A stretch of DNA of 49,916 nt, taken from an uncultured Clostridia bacterium (GTDB lineage Bacteria > Bacillota > Clostridia > TANB77 > CAG-508). Below the pieces are notes generated by a model that did not search any database, was not told the origin of the DNA, and saw nothing but the letters and a program-made list of their open reading frames with translations. Made by a program: the position numbers and the translations under genes. Positions 30,871-42,747 of this stretch are shown here, in pieces (the first letter of the stretch is position 1; every line of letters starts with the position of its first letter). The stretch is taken from assembly GCA_947624525.1 (NCBI GenBank), contig CANQKT010000053.1:1-49916 (forward strand), read 5' to 3'.

Positions 30871-32334
30871 GTGAGTTCTTTGAGTAAAAAAGATAAAGGA
30901 AAAAACACTGATAGTATGAAAGAAACAGTGAGTAGTGGACATAAGAAAAATGAGAAGAATCTTGAGGAAAAAGAAAATATTTTTCAAGAGGTTACTCTTA
31001 ATCTAGAGTCTATTGAAAATAATGCAAATAAAAATAAGAAAAAGAAAAAAAAGAAGAAAAAACATAAGATATTAAGAGCTTTTTTAACACTGATTTTAAT
31101 TGGATTTATAATACTTTTTTGCTTTTTTGTAAAGCGAATGAATGAAAATGGTTGGACGATGGGTGGTCTTGTAGCTACAATTTTAGGTCACGATTCGAAT
31201 ACAGTTTCTAAATTATCAAGAATAAATATTTTAGTAATTGGACAAAGCCAAAATTTAACTGATACATTATTAGTATGTACATATGATCCTAAAACTCAAG
31301 ATTTTGGTATGTTATCAATACCAAGAGATACATTTGTTGGAAGAAATAAAAACAATGCAACAGCTTCAGATAAGATTAATGCAATATATCAAATAAGTCC
31401 AAGAAAATTATTGGAAAAAGTAAATGAAATAACAGGTTTAGATATTCAATATTATGTAAAAGTGGATACTAAAGGTTTTAGGGATTTAGTTGATAGTGTT
31501 GGTGGAATATATTTTGATGTTCCTATAGACATGAATTATGATGATCCTTCACAAGATTTGCATATTCATCTTAAAGCAGGATATCAATTATTAGATGGTG
31601 ACAAGGCTGAGCAGGTTGTTAGATTTAGGCATAATAGTGATGGTTCGTCATATTCTATGGAGTATGGAGATCAGGATATAGGAAGGATGAAAACTCAAAG
31701 AGCTTTCTTAAAAGAAGTTATTAGACAATTGGCAAAAGCAGAGAATATTGCTAAGATAGATGATTTTATAAAAATAGCAAATGAAAATGTGGAAACTAAT
31801 TTTAGCTTATGGAGTTTAAGAGATTATGCACCATATGTATTGGATTTAAATCTTGAAGAAATAAAAGCAGAATATTTACCGGGAACAACAGAGAAAATTA
31901 ACGGATTATGGTTTTATGCCTATAATAAAAAGCAAACACAAGAGGTTGTAAATAAATTGTTTAAAACTGAGTTAACAGCAGAGCAAGAGCAAAATGCTGA
32001 GATTAAGGTTAATATATTAAATGGAACAAATGATGAAAGTAATTTAAATAATGTTGAAAATCTATTAAAAGAGAGTGGGTATAATGTTGTATCAACAGGA
32101 ATTACTACATCAATGAAAACTACAACTATAATTAATAGAACGAATCAGGATGCAAGTGTGGCTAAGGAGTTGCAGGAGTTGATTGGAATAGGTGTAGTCT
32201 CAAGTACAAGTTCAGAAGGCTCAGACTCAACAGAAGTAAATTCAGGTTCTGCATCAGGTTCAAATGCTAACCAAAATTCAAGTAGTAGTAATAGTGAAGT
32301 AGACTTTACTATTATAATTGGATCAGATTATTAA
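30871..32334 (+). CDS. LytR-CpsA-Psr family cell wall ligase
   Basis: INILVIGQSQ...SDTLLVCTYDPKTQDFGMLSIPRDTFV; DKAEQVVRFRHNS; C-terminal LytR_C-like domain (IKVNILNGTNDESNLNNV). Confidence 0.92.
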   Translation: MSSLSKKDKGKNTDSMKETVSSGHKKNEKNLEEKENIFQEVTLNLESIENNANKNKKKKKKKKKHKILRAFLTLILIGFIILFCFFVKRMNENGWTMGGLVATILGHDSNTVSKLSRINILVIGQSQNLTDTLLVCTYDPKTQDFGMLSIPRDTFVGRNKNNATASDKINAIYQISPRKLLEKVNEITGLDIQYYVKVDTKGFRDLVDSVGGIYFDVPIDMNYDDPSQDLHIHLKAGYQLLDGDKAEQVVRFRHNSDGSSYSMEYGDQDIGRMKTQRAFLKEVIRQLAKAENIAKIDDFIKIANENVETNFSLWSLRDYAPYVLDLNLEEIKAEYLPGTTEKINGLWFYAYNKKQTQEVVNKLFKTELTAEQEQNAEIKVNILNGTNDESNLNNVENLLKESGYNVVSTGITTSMKTTTIINRTNQDASVAKELQELIGIGVVSSTSSEGSDSTEVNSGSASGSNANQNSSSSNSEVDFTIIIGSDY

Positions 32335-32593
32335 TATTTGTAAACAATTTATAAACATATAAGAAATTTAGGAAGTGTACACGATTATTAAAAACATATG
32401 AGGTTATGTACATTTCCTATAATTTCCATTTTTTTTATCAATAAATTCAAGTCTCAAATTTTTGTATTCAAATTAAGTATGTTTCTTTAAATTTTTCACG
32501 AGATAGTTAGTTAAAAATATTCAATTTATTATAAAAACAAAAGATAATGTCAAGACCATAGATAAAAAAATCAAGAAAGGAATGATTTTTATA

Positions 32594-33289
32594 ATGAATT
32601 TTTTCAAAAATAGAAAAGTAGTTATACTTGTAGTGTCAAGTGTAATATTGTGTTTAGGAGTGGTGTGTTTAATATATGAAAAGAATAAAGGAGAGGAGAT
32701 AGATAATATAATTGAAAATTCGGGATTTGACGGAACTATAGCTAATAATGGCATTAATACAGAAAATAATGTAGAAAAGAATGATAATGCTGAAAATAAT
32801 TCCAGTATAGAAAATAGTGATAATGTAATTTATGTTCACATCATAGGTGAAATAAATACCCAAGGAGTTTTAAAATTGAAGAAAGGACAACGTATAATAG
32901 ATGCAATAGAGTCAGCCGGTGGCACTACGGAAATAGCTGATTTGGGCAAAGTTAATTTGGCATATGTTTTGTCAGATGGGCAACAGATTAATATCCCCAG
33001 CATCTATGATGACAGTACTGATTTTAAGTATGTTACAGAAGACAGTGGTAATAATGTAATTACGGATGGTGGAAGCAATAATATTGAAGTATCTTCTAAG
33101 GTAAATATAAACACCGCAAATCAAACAGAACTTGAAACACTAACGGGAATAGGGCCTTCATTAGCTAACAAAATAATTCAGTATAGAAAACAGAATGGTA
33201 ATTTTAAATCTATTGAAGATTTGAAAAATGTTTCTGGAATAGGGGAATCAAAGTTTGAGGCTATAAAGGATAGTATTGTGGTTAAATAG
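32594..33289 (+). CDS. comEA: ComEA-like helix-hairpin-helix DNA-binding protein with SLBB domain
   Basis: VIYVHIIGEINTQGVLKLKKGQRIIDAIESAGG (SLBB) and VNINTANQTELETLTGIGPSLANKIIQYR (HhH). Confidence 0.9.
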   Translation: MNFFKNRKVVILVVSSVILCLGVVCLIYEKNKGEEIDNIIENSGFDGTIANNGINTENNVEKNDNAENNSSIENSDNVIYVHIIGEINTQGVLKLKKGQRIIDAIESAGGTTEIADLGKVNLAYVLSDGQQINIPSIYDDSTDFKYVTEDSGNNVITDGGSNNIEVSSKVNINTANQTELETLTGIGPSLANKIIQYRKQNGNFKSIEDLKNVSGIGESKFEAIKDSIVVK

Positions 33290-33443
33290 ATTGACTATAT
33301 GAAAATCAATGATTAGCTTTGTATAGGGTGTTGTATATCCCTTATATGAATGCAGTTGTAAAGAAAATAATATAGAAATGTAAAATAAACATATAACTTA
33401 ACTTTCCGTAAGTGATAAGGTTAATTATACTGACAGGGTGTAA

Positions 33444-33472
33444 TTGACCTTTATTTTTTATATTGTTAAAAT
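33444..33472 (+). promoter_or_regulatory. Sigma-A-like promoter for the beta-helix surface protein
   Basis: ttgacc, 17-nt spacer, taaaat. Confidence 0.6.
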
Positions 33473-33535
33473 AAAAATAATAGAGATAGTGAGATACAAA
33501 GCTTAGATTGGAACGAAAGGTAAGGTGTACGGAAA

Positions 33536-36500
33536 ATGAAAAGTTACAAGAAAAATTCGAATGACCTAAAAAAATTTGGCAATCTAAAAAAGTTTGGAAC
33601 TCCTAGTACAACAAAAAAGAACGGGATTTTAATACTTGTTGTTCTTATTATTTTGACTGTGACTTTATTTGCGTGTACACTTTATGGTGTAAAGGGGATA
33701 CAAAACAATGAGATTACAATAAAAAATGAGAAGGTAGCAGATGTCTATAATAAATCAATAAATAATTCAATATTACAAATATTGATGGACGAAGAAGCAG
33801 ATGATACATCAACCACACTTGATGAAGACCTATATGATGCACAAGTTGAGTTGAATTTTGTAGATCAAAATGAGGAAAACGTTATAGTAGGCAACAAAGT
33901 AAGAATAACTGATGTTACTGAACAAGCAAGCCAAGACTTAAAAAACGATAATGAAGGAGAATCAGTGGGAACTGATGAACAAAATGTAGATAAAGAATCA
34001 GGACTAAAAATAGATATATTCAGCCTAACATCAGGAGATGAAATAGAAGTAGATGAAGATAAAACATTTGACACAAATGGAGAAGGTGTATTAATTAATT
34101 TAAGCAGTATTCAACAAAATAAAGAATATAAAATAATGATTGAAGATCTTGAAGTCGGAGAAAAATATAGTAAATCAATTAATAGTGTGGTATTACAGCT
34201 TTTAGTTGATGAAGATGAAAATATAATAGCACAATTATTGAATGTTAAAGATGTATCAGACAATCCTTTAGAAGTATTGGCACAACAGTTTGCTAAATTA
34301 CATGGCATAAACAATGATGGAAAAGTGACAATAGAACCGGGTTCTACTGATCCTAACATCACAATTCAATATAAAACAGAGGAAGACGAAGATTGGCAAG
34401 AATATACAAATGAAGTTAAAATAACTAATAATGGAAATGTGCAAGCAAGAGTAACAAAAGAGGGGAATACTAGTGAAATATCAGTAAAGCTTGTAAATAA
34501 CATAGATAAAGAAGAACCACGACTAACAGAGCATAATCAAGATAATGGAGGAAAATTAAATCAAACCACATTAACGTTTAAATTAACAGATAATGCTTCT
34601 GGAATAACACAATATGGCATAAGTACAAGTGAAGATATAGCACCAGATAAATATATAAAAGCAGATGATGATTTAACTGATGAAGACATTTTAGAGCATA
34701 GAAATGAAACACCAAAACTTGAGGTATCAGGAACAATAGAGGAAATATATGAAAATGGAGATTATTATCTATGGATTTGGGATTCTGCAGGAAATTGTGC
34801 TAAAGAGTTAATACAAATAAATTCAGTTCGAGAAATCGAAGTAGCAAAAATAATTGCAGCTCCAGATGATAATAAGGATTTAATTGGAAAAACATACCGT
34901 AGCTTGCGTAAAGCAATTGAAGCATGTCCAACTACAGGTGAAACAACAATTATATTGTTAATGAATATAGAAAATGAGTATAATGAAATTGATAATAAAA
35001 ATATAAAATTAACCTTGGGGGGATATACACTTAATAATAAAAGCGAGAATCAACCTGCTCTTACTGTGAAGGCTAATTCTACTCTAACAATAGTTAACAC
35101 AAATGAAAGTGGAGAGGTTCAAACATCAGGCTCAATAATTAGCCATAATTCTGAAGCAATAAAAGTAGAGGAAAACGGAAATTTAATACTTCGGAGTTGA
35201 TGATAGAAGAATATCAATTTCACAGCCAGCAATAGAAGGAAAAGAAAAAGGAATTGAAAATAATGGTACAGTTAAATTCTTTGATGGTATAATAAAGGCT
35301 ACAACAGACAGTGAAACTGATCCGGTTGCAATTATGAATCAACCACAAGAAACACCAACTGCATATTCGGTATCAATAAAAGATGAAGACGATCAAAAGA
35401 CTCAAATTGCTGTGTTAGCTGTAGTTGCTAATGTTGAAGCTAAGATTGGTAAATCAACTTTTAGTCAAATAGAATTAGCCATTCAAGAGGCTGAAAAACG
35501 TTATAAAGAGAATGGACAGACTGTAGAAATAGTTTTAGTTCAGGATACTCTAATAAAAAAAGATCCAATAGAAATTCATAAAGATAATAATATAAGACTT
35601 GATTTAGATGGTAAAATTCTAACTACAGCATCAACAGATTATGTTATAAAAAATTATGGCCAGTTAGAAATAGTTGATTATAGTGATGAAAAAAATGGGA
35701 AAATTATAAGTACTACTGGGAATGTAATATATAATGGAAGTGAGCAAGAAGCCACAGAGGATTCGGCTGAAAAAGAAGTGATAGACTTAAAAGATGTGAA
35801 GAAATATCATGATGAGGATGAATATTATTTTAAGTATGATACAGAAGATAAAAAGTTGAAGAATACAAATAACATAATCAATCAAGATCCGAATACGAAT
35901 GCATTAGGATATATAGAGTTAGATTTAAGTGATAAAGTTGGAAAATATACTTTAACTGTAAATGCGCAAATTGCAAGTAGTTATGGTAGCATAGGTTATG
36001 TTAGCATAAGCAATGAGCCAAGGGAAGAGACTAATATAGTAATGAGTACATCTTATGGAAATTTTATCAATATGTCTCAAAATCATAGTGCATCAGATAC
36101 TAAGTTAGATATTGTAGGAGGTCAAAAATATTATCTAAATTTCTTATTCAGAAAAAGTGACAGAATTAATGTAAATAATGAATTTGCAATAAATAGTATA
36201 ACACTTACCAAAAAGCAAGAAGGAACATTAAAATTCGAGAGTGGAACAATTGAAGTAGATAAAGTGGGAAACAATTCTACACGATATTCCGCAATAACAA
36301 ACGCAGGAATAGCTAATATTGAAGGTGGAAAGATTGAAAGTAGCCAAAATTATACATCAGGAATAACAACTATGAATGGTGGAACTTCAAATATAAATGG
36401 AGGAGATATTACATTATCAGGTGCAAATACGAGAGCAATATGGGCATCTCAAAAAGGAAGTTTAACACAAATAAGTGCTGGAACTATATCTGCAAATGCA

Positions 36501-39500
36501 GGTTTGATAACTACAGAACCTACTGCAAATGCTATTGTTAAAGGAGGAACCTTCAGTGATAGCTGTCAATATCAAATACGTAATAGTGGTGCATGTTCAA
36601 GAATTAATGTAGAAAAAGTAACATTAACTAAAAACACCAGTGGATATTGTTTATATAGCGATAACTCGTATTCAGATATAATAGTGAATGACTGTGAAAT
36701 AAGTAATAGTTATACATATGCAATATATAGAGAATCTGGTAATTGTACTATAGAAATTAATGAATCTACTATTAGTGGAAAACAAGCAATATATAATAGG
36801 TATGGACAGGGAAAAATATCTATTAAGGAATCAGAAATTAATACATCTAGTACTGCTATTTCAATTTCAAATTCAAATAGTATTATTGATGTAATAGATA
36901 GTAACATCGAAGTTGAGACAGGACAAATAATTAGTGGCAATACATCAACAAATATAACAATAGAAGATTCAATTCTTAATGATAAAGATGAAAGAAATAA
37001 GAATACAGCAATTACATTAAACAGTGGAAATATAGATATAAAAGGAGATGAAACTGTTATAAAATCTGTTGGTAGAGTAATATATTCTAGTAATAGTTCA
37101 TCTAATACAGAAGTAAATATTAATATTGAATCAGGAACATTAGAATCAACAGCATTAGGTGTAATAGATGGACCTAATTTATCAGGAAGTATTAATTTAG
37201 GAAAAGAAGATGGATATGTTAATGAAAACTACCCAATTTTAAAATCTGCTACTTCAAATTGGGCTACATATTCAAATCTGATGCATTTAAACATTTATGA
37301 TGGAAAAATAATTGGTGAAAAGGAGAAGATTATTGGAGCTTCTATTGGTAAATTAGAAGAAGGATATGAATTAATTGCTGAAACAGAATCCAACGAAGAT
37401 GGAGTTGAGTACCAAGTAGTAAAATTGGGAACTACAACTGGTGTTGCAGAACTAATACCAGAGGGACAAAGTTCTGGCAAAACATATAACACAATACAAG
37501 AGGCAGTAGAAGCATGCAGTACTAAAAATGGTGAAAATCCATCAACAATAAAGTTACTTAAAGATGTAGATTTGGTTAGACAAATAGTGATTAAGCCAGA
37601 GCAAAATATTAAGTTAGATTTAAATAATCATAAAATAACTGTAATGACAGATGATGCAATATATAATCAAGGAAAACTAGAAATTATAGATGAAAGCACA
37701 GAAGAGCAAAGTAATGAATATAATTTGATAGAAAATGCTGGTACTTCAATTATACGAAATGCCGTAGTAGAAAATGAGGAAGAAACTAGTGTACAAGGAG
37801 ATTTAAAAATAAGTAAAGGTGTACGCATATATTACACTACATCAGGGACAGGTAATCCATATAAAAAAATAATAAATAATGAAGGTAAACTTACTATAGA
37901 TGATGGGGAAGAATCAGAGTCAAATGATAAAATAAAAATACTTGGAACAGGATCATATATATATGCTATATATAATTCAGGTACTATGGATGTGGATGGG
38001 TGTACAATAACAATAGAGAATATCAACTCAACAGGTATATATAATGATAGCCAGAATGATTCAACAATACAGGATACCAATATAAAGTTTACCAGAGATT
38101 CAGGATATGGTGTATACAATAATACTACTGGAAAATTATGTTTAAATAATGGAACTAAAATCGAAACATTTGCTTACTCGGTATATAATAAAGACCAAGG
38201 AACAATAGTAATAGATGGTGCTGATATTACATGTTCTTCTAGTACGGTTATATATAACAATTCTAACGGAAAAATAGAAATAAAGACAGGTAAAATAACA
38301 GCAACATCAAGTTATAGTTCAGGTTATTGTATTAATAATGGAAAAGGAGAAATAGAAATTTCTGGAGGAGAGATGACTGCTAGAAAAAATTGCATATACA
38401 ATAATAATAGTGCAGGAATAATAAAAATTACAAGTGGAACAATAACAAGTACGGATCGGAATTGGAATAAATAATGCTGGAGTACTATATTTGGGTGAAA
38501 AAATAATGAACGAGGTGAGTGATACACCTGACATTAAAAATCCAAGTATAAATGGAAAAACAAGAGGAGTCTCTAATACAAATAAATTTTATTTCTATGA
38601 TGGAGCAATAACGGGTCCATCTGGTAAATCTATTGATGGAATTATTACTGAACAAGAAGATGGATATCAAGTTTATGTAACAGAAAACGAGGGAGGAACC
38701 GAAACCTCAACATTAAAGAAAATACCAATTATAGAAGTAAGTGAGCTAGAACATACAGAAGATGCAAAACAATTTTCTAAAATATCAGAATTTAATGAAT
38801 GGACAAGTAATGTAGGTGAAAATAAAACTTATAACATAAAAGTATTATCTGACTTTTCTATACCAGAAAACGAAAAATTAGAAATCCATTCAAAATTAAA
38901 TGCTACATTAGATATAAATGGATATACAATTACTGGTGCAAATAGTCCTATAATCAAAAATAATGGAAAATTAACAATTATAGATTCTAAGGAACAGTCA
39001 ACAGGAAGTATAAAAAGCGAAGTAAAGGGAATAAGCAATGATTATAGTAAAGTAGTGGAAAACTGTGAAAATGCTACCTTGAATATGTCATCAGGAAAAT
39101 TATCAATGAGTGGGGAATACGGATGTGACATATATAATAGTACTAATGGAACTGTCAATATTACAGGAGGAGATATAGAAGTAAAAGGAAATTATGGATA
39201 TGGTATATATAATCAAGGTAAATTGGATGTAAGCAATAATACAATGACATCAACAGCGTATAGGGGATATGCTATATATAATAATAGTGAACAAAAAACA
39301 ATAATAAATAATTCAACAATAACACAAAGTACTTCAGAGGGTGGCTGTATATTAGATGATAGTGGGGAAATGGAGATAAATGGTGTAAACATGACTGCAA
39401 GCGCATATGGTGTATATAACAATAGTGAGGATACAATTAAAATTATAAAAGGAACAATAACTACAAGTTCAATATGTGGATATAATTATAGTATAGGTAC

Positions 39501-42500
39501 GATAGAAATAAGTGATGCAACAATGACGTGTAGAAATAGTCATGTATTATATAATAATAATAGTGGTACGATAAATTTTAATTCTGGTGAACTAACAGCT
39601 CAAGGAGGTTATCGTTCTTCATATTGCGTATACAATAATGGATTAGGAACAATAAATATTAATTCTGGAAAAATAACAGGTAAATATGAGAGTGTATATA
39701 ATTATGGACGTGGAACTATAAATATAAAAGGAGGAACAATAACAAGTCAAAGTGCAAATGCTGTATATAATACTAGTAATGGTGATCAAAAAGGAACGAT
39801 AAAAATAACTGGTGGAGAGATAACAAGTGAAAGTGCATATGGGGTATATAATTATAATCTTGGTATATTAGAGTTAGGTGAAAAAATAGAAGATGAGTCA
39901 GAACAAAAGAATAGCCCTAAAATAACAGGAAAAACATATGGCGTATATAATGAGGGAACATTTAACTTTTATGAAGGTACAATAACAGGAGCGGAAGGAC
40001 AATCCATAAATTATAATGTAACAGACAAAAGCCCTAAATACCAAATAGTAAAGACAACAGCAAATCAATTAGAAACAGCAAAATTGGAAGTAATTGATAT
40101 TGTAGAAATAGAAAATACAACATATAAAAATATGGAAGATGTAAAAAAAGCAATACAGGGATTTACTCAAGATAAAGAATATGAAATAAAAGTATTAAAT
40201 GATATGTATATTTGTTTATCAGATAATATTGATATTCCAGAAGAAACTAATGTGACAATTGATTTAAATGGAAAACAAGTGGAAGTATCTGTTGAAAATG
40301 CTATTACTAATAATGGAACATTAACAATTGTGGATGAAAGCGAAACAGATGAAGGAAAGATTTTTGGAGTAGCAAATGGAATTATATATAATAAAGACGA
40401 ACTTATTATTAACGGTGCAAATTGTGGCTCAATTAATTATAATAATTCGAGTAATACTGTATATGCAAAAGCTATTAATAATACTGGTAAACTAACGTGG
40501 CAAAATGGTAATCTAACAGTGGATATAGGAAACAATTACGGTATTTATAATAATGAAAATGGAAAAATAGATTGGATAGACGGAATTATAACGTTAAATC
40601 AATCAAAAAGTAATCAATATGGTATATATACAGACACAGATGGTGATATAAATTGGACAAATGGAGAAATAGATTTAAATTCTAGTATTACAAATACAGT
40701 ACAGTATGGTATATACATTAAAAAAATTGGAACTCTAAAAATAGAAAATATAGAAATTAATAATAAAGGATATGGAAGTAGTTTACAGTATGTGATATAT
40801 GGGCAAAATGATTATAATGTTAAAGAAAAAAATAAAGTTATTATTAGTAATCTTGAAAGAAAGGAAACAGATGAGCCAAGCACAGGAAGCATATATGGAA
40901 TAAATGGATATAACATGGATTTAACAGTTAACGGAGGAACTTTCCGTAAATTCAATTCAGGAGATATTGACATATATAGTTCGAAAATTGATATTACAGG
41001 AGGAACCTTTGAAGATAAAATTGTGGTGCGTTCTAACACTACAGGAACAATTGGAAAGGTGAATGTTGATAAGATAGAAAATAATGGTGGAGAATTAACT
41101 CTAAATGATACAACTGTTAGAAATTTTATACAAAACAGTAGTAATAGCAAGACAACCATGAATAATGGAAACATTATAAATTCTCAAGATGGTAGTGCAT
41201 TAGAAATATCTTATGGTACTTTTACAATTCTAGATGGATTAATAGAAGCTAAAAATGGAAATGCTGTACATATAAAAGGAAGTAATGCAATATTTACAAT
41301 GGGCGAAGTTAGTGATGAAAACGTTTCAAATGAGAAGCCAACTATAAAAGGATCAGCTTATGGTGTATATAAAGAAAATGGTCAATTTAATTTTTACGAT
41401 GGAATAATATATGGTAATCCAAGTGCACTATATGGTGGTGTAGACAATGTCCCACAAAACTATCATGTAGAATATACAGGGGATGGTGAAACAACAGCCA
41501 CATTGGAAATTACCTCAGAAACAGATAGAATAGTATCTATAGGAAATATGTACTTTAAAACATTACAATCAGCAATCAGATATGCTAATAGAAGTTCTGC
41601 AACAATAGTTGTGTATAGCGAATTAAATATAGCAGAGCAGATGACAATAGATCAAGAAGCGAAAATTACAATCAATTTAAATGGTCATAACATAACAGCT
41701 ACAGATCTTACTGGTGCGCTTATAACAAATAACGGAGAGTTAACAATAATTGATGAACCGTTAGAGGAAGAAGATGGTGAACAATTAGAATCTAGAATAG
41801 AAAATTCTAATGGATATGCTATAGTAAATAATGGTATTCTAACATTGGGAGTAAAAAATGATGCAGTAAATGATAAGACACCTAATATAAATGGTGAACC
41901 AAATGCAATAGATAATAAAGGAACTGTAAAATGGTATGATGGAAAAATAGATGGTAAATCTACAAATGAAGAAAAAGAAATAACAAATGGTGCAAGTGTA
42001 TTAGCCGAAAGGATAAAAGCAAATGCAGGAAATATTATATCTGAAATTCAAGAAACAGTACAAAAGGCAATTCAAAAGCCAAGAATTAAATTAGACAAGG
42101 AACGTCCAATTTGGACAAATGATTCAGTTACAGCAACTATATATACTACGGATAGGATATCACTAGATATAGTTAATATAATTGATAGTGAAAAAATAAG
42201 AGTAAAATCAATAGAGGTTCGAAAGGTATGGTCTATGCCAGACGATGAAGCTAAAAATTATAGAGCAACAATTCAATTAATGAAAATTGTTGATGGTAAA
42301 AAAGTTCCAGTAACAAATGAAGAAGGGGAAATAATTACAGTTAAAGTGATAGGGAATGCTGAGGAAACAATAGATGGGTTGCCTGTTAATGATCAAGATG
42401 GAGTGGAAATACAATATGCCTTAAAGGAAATTGCAGTTGAAAGAAGAACCTCAGAGGAAGAGAATGATTGGGAAGAAATTCCATTAAAACAATTTATTGT

Positions 42501-42519
42501 GGAGTATCCACAGGAGTAG
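33536..42519 (+). CDS. Giant beta-helix-type surface protein, about 2993 aa if two +1 shifts occur (CGG 35192-35194 and CGG 38457-38459)
   Basis: ORFs 33536-35200, 35334-38474 and 38491-42519 lie in three frames. Removing one C at each CGG yields one continuous ORF with repeated 'GTI.I.GG.ITS.....GVYN' units and recurring 'L.LG......P.I.G...G..N.G...F.DG.I.G' motifs across both junctions. Confidence 0.87.
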
Positions 42520-42557
42520 GGGTAAAAGCCTACGGAAATAAAGAAAATTTAAAATAT

Positions 42558-42593
42558 GAATAAGCATCTTTTTTACAAGAAAGATGCTTATTC
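42558..42593 (+). terminator. Terminator-like hairpin
   Basis: 13-bp perfect stem gaataagcatctt/aagatgcttattc. Confidence 0.65.
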
Positions 42594-42747
42594 GCGTTTA
42601 GTCACAAATTCTTAATGAAAATGTAATAAAAGCTAATCCTTTGTAAATCCGTAATAATATTGAATAAATGTAAAAAAATCTCATATTGAAAATAAAATAA
42701 ATATATTGTAGCATGAAATTATAGAAACAAAAAAGGAGAGGAAAGCT

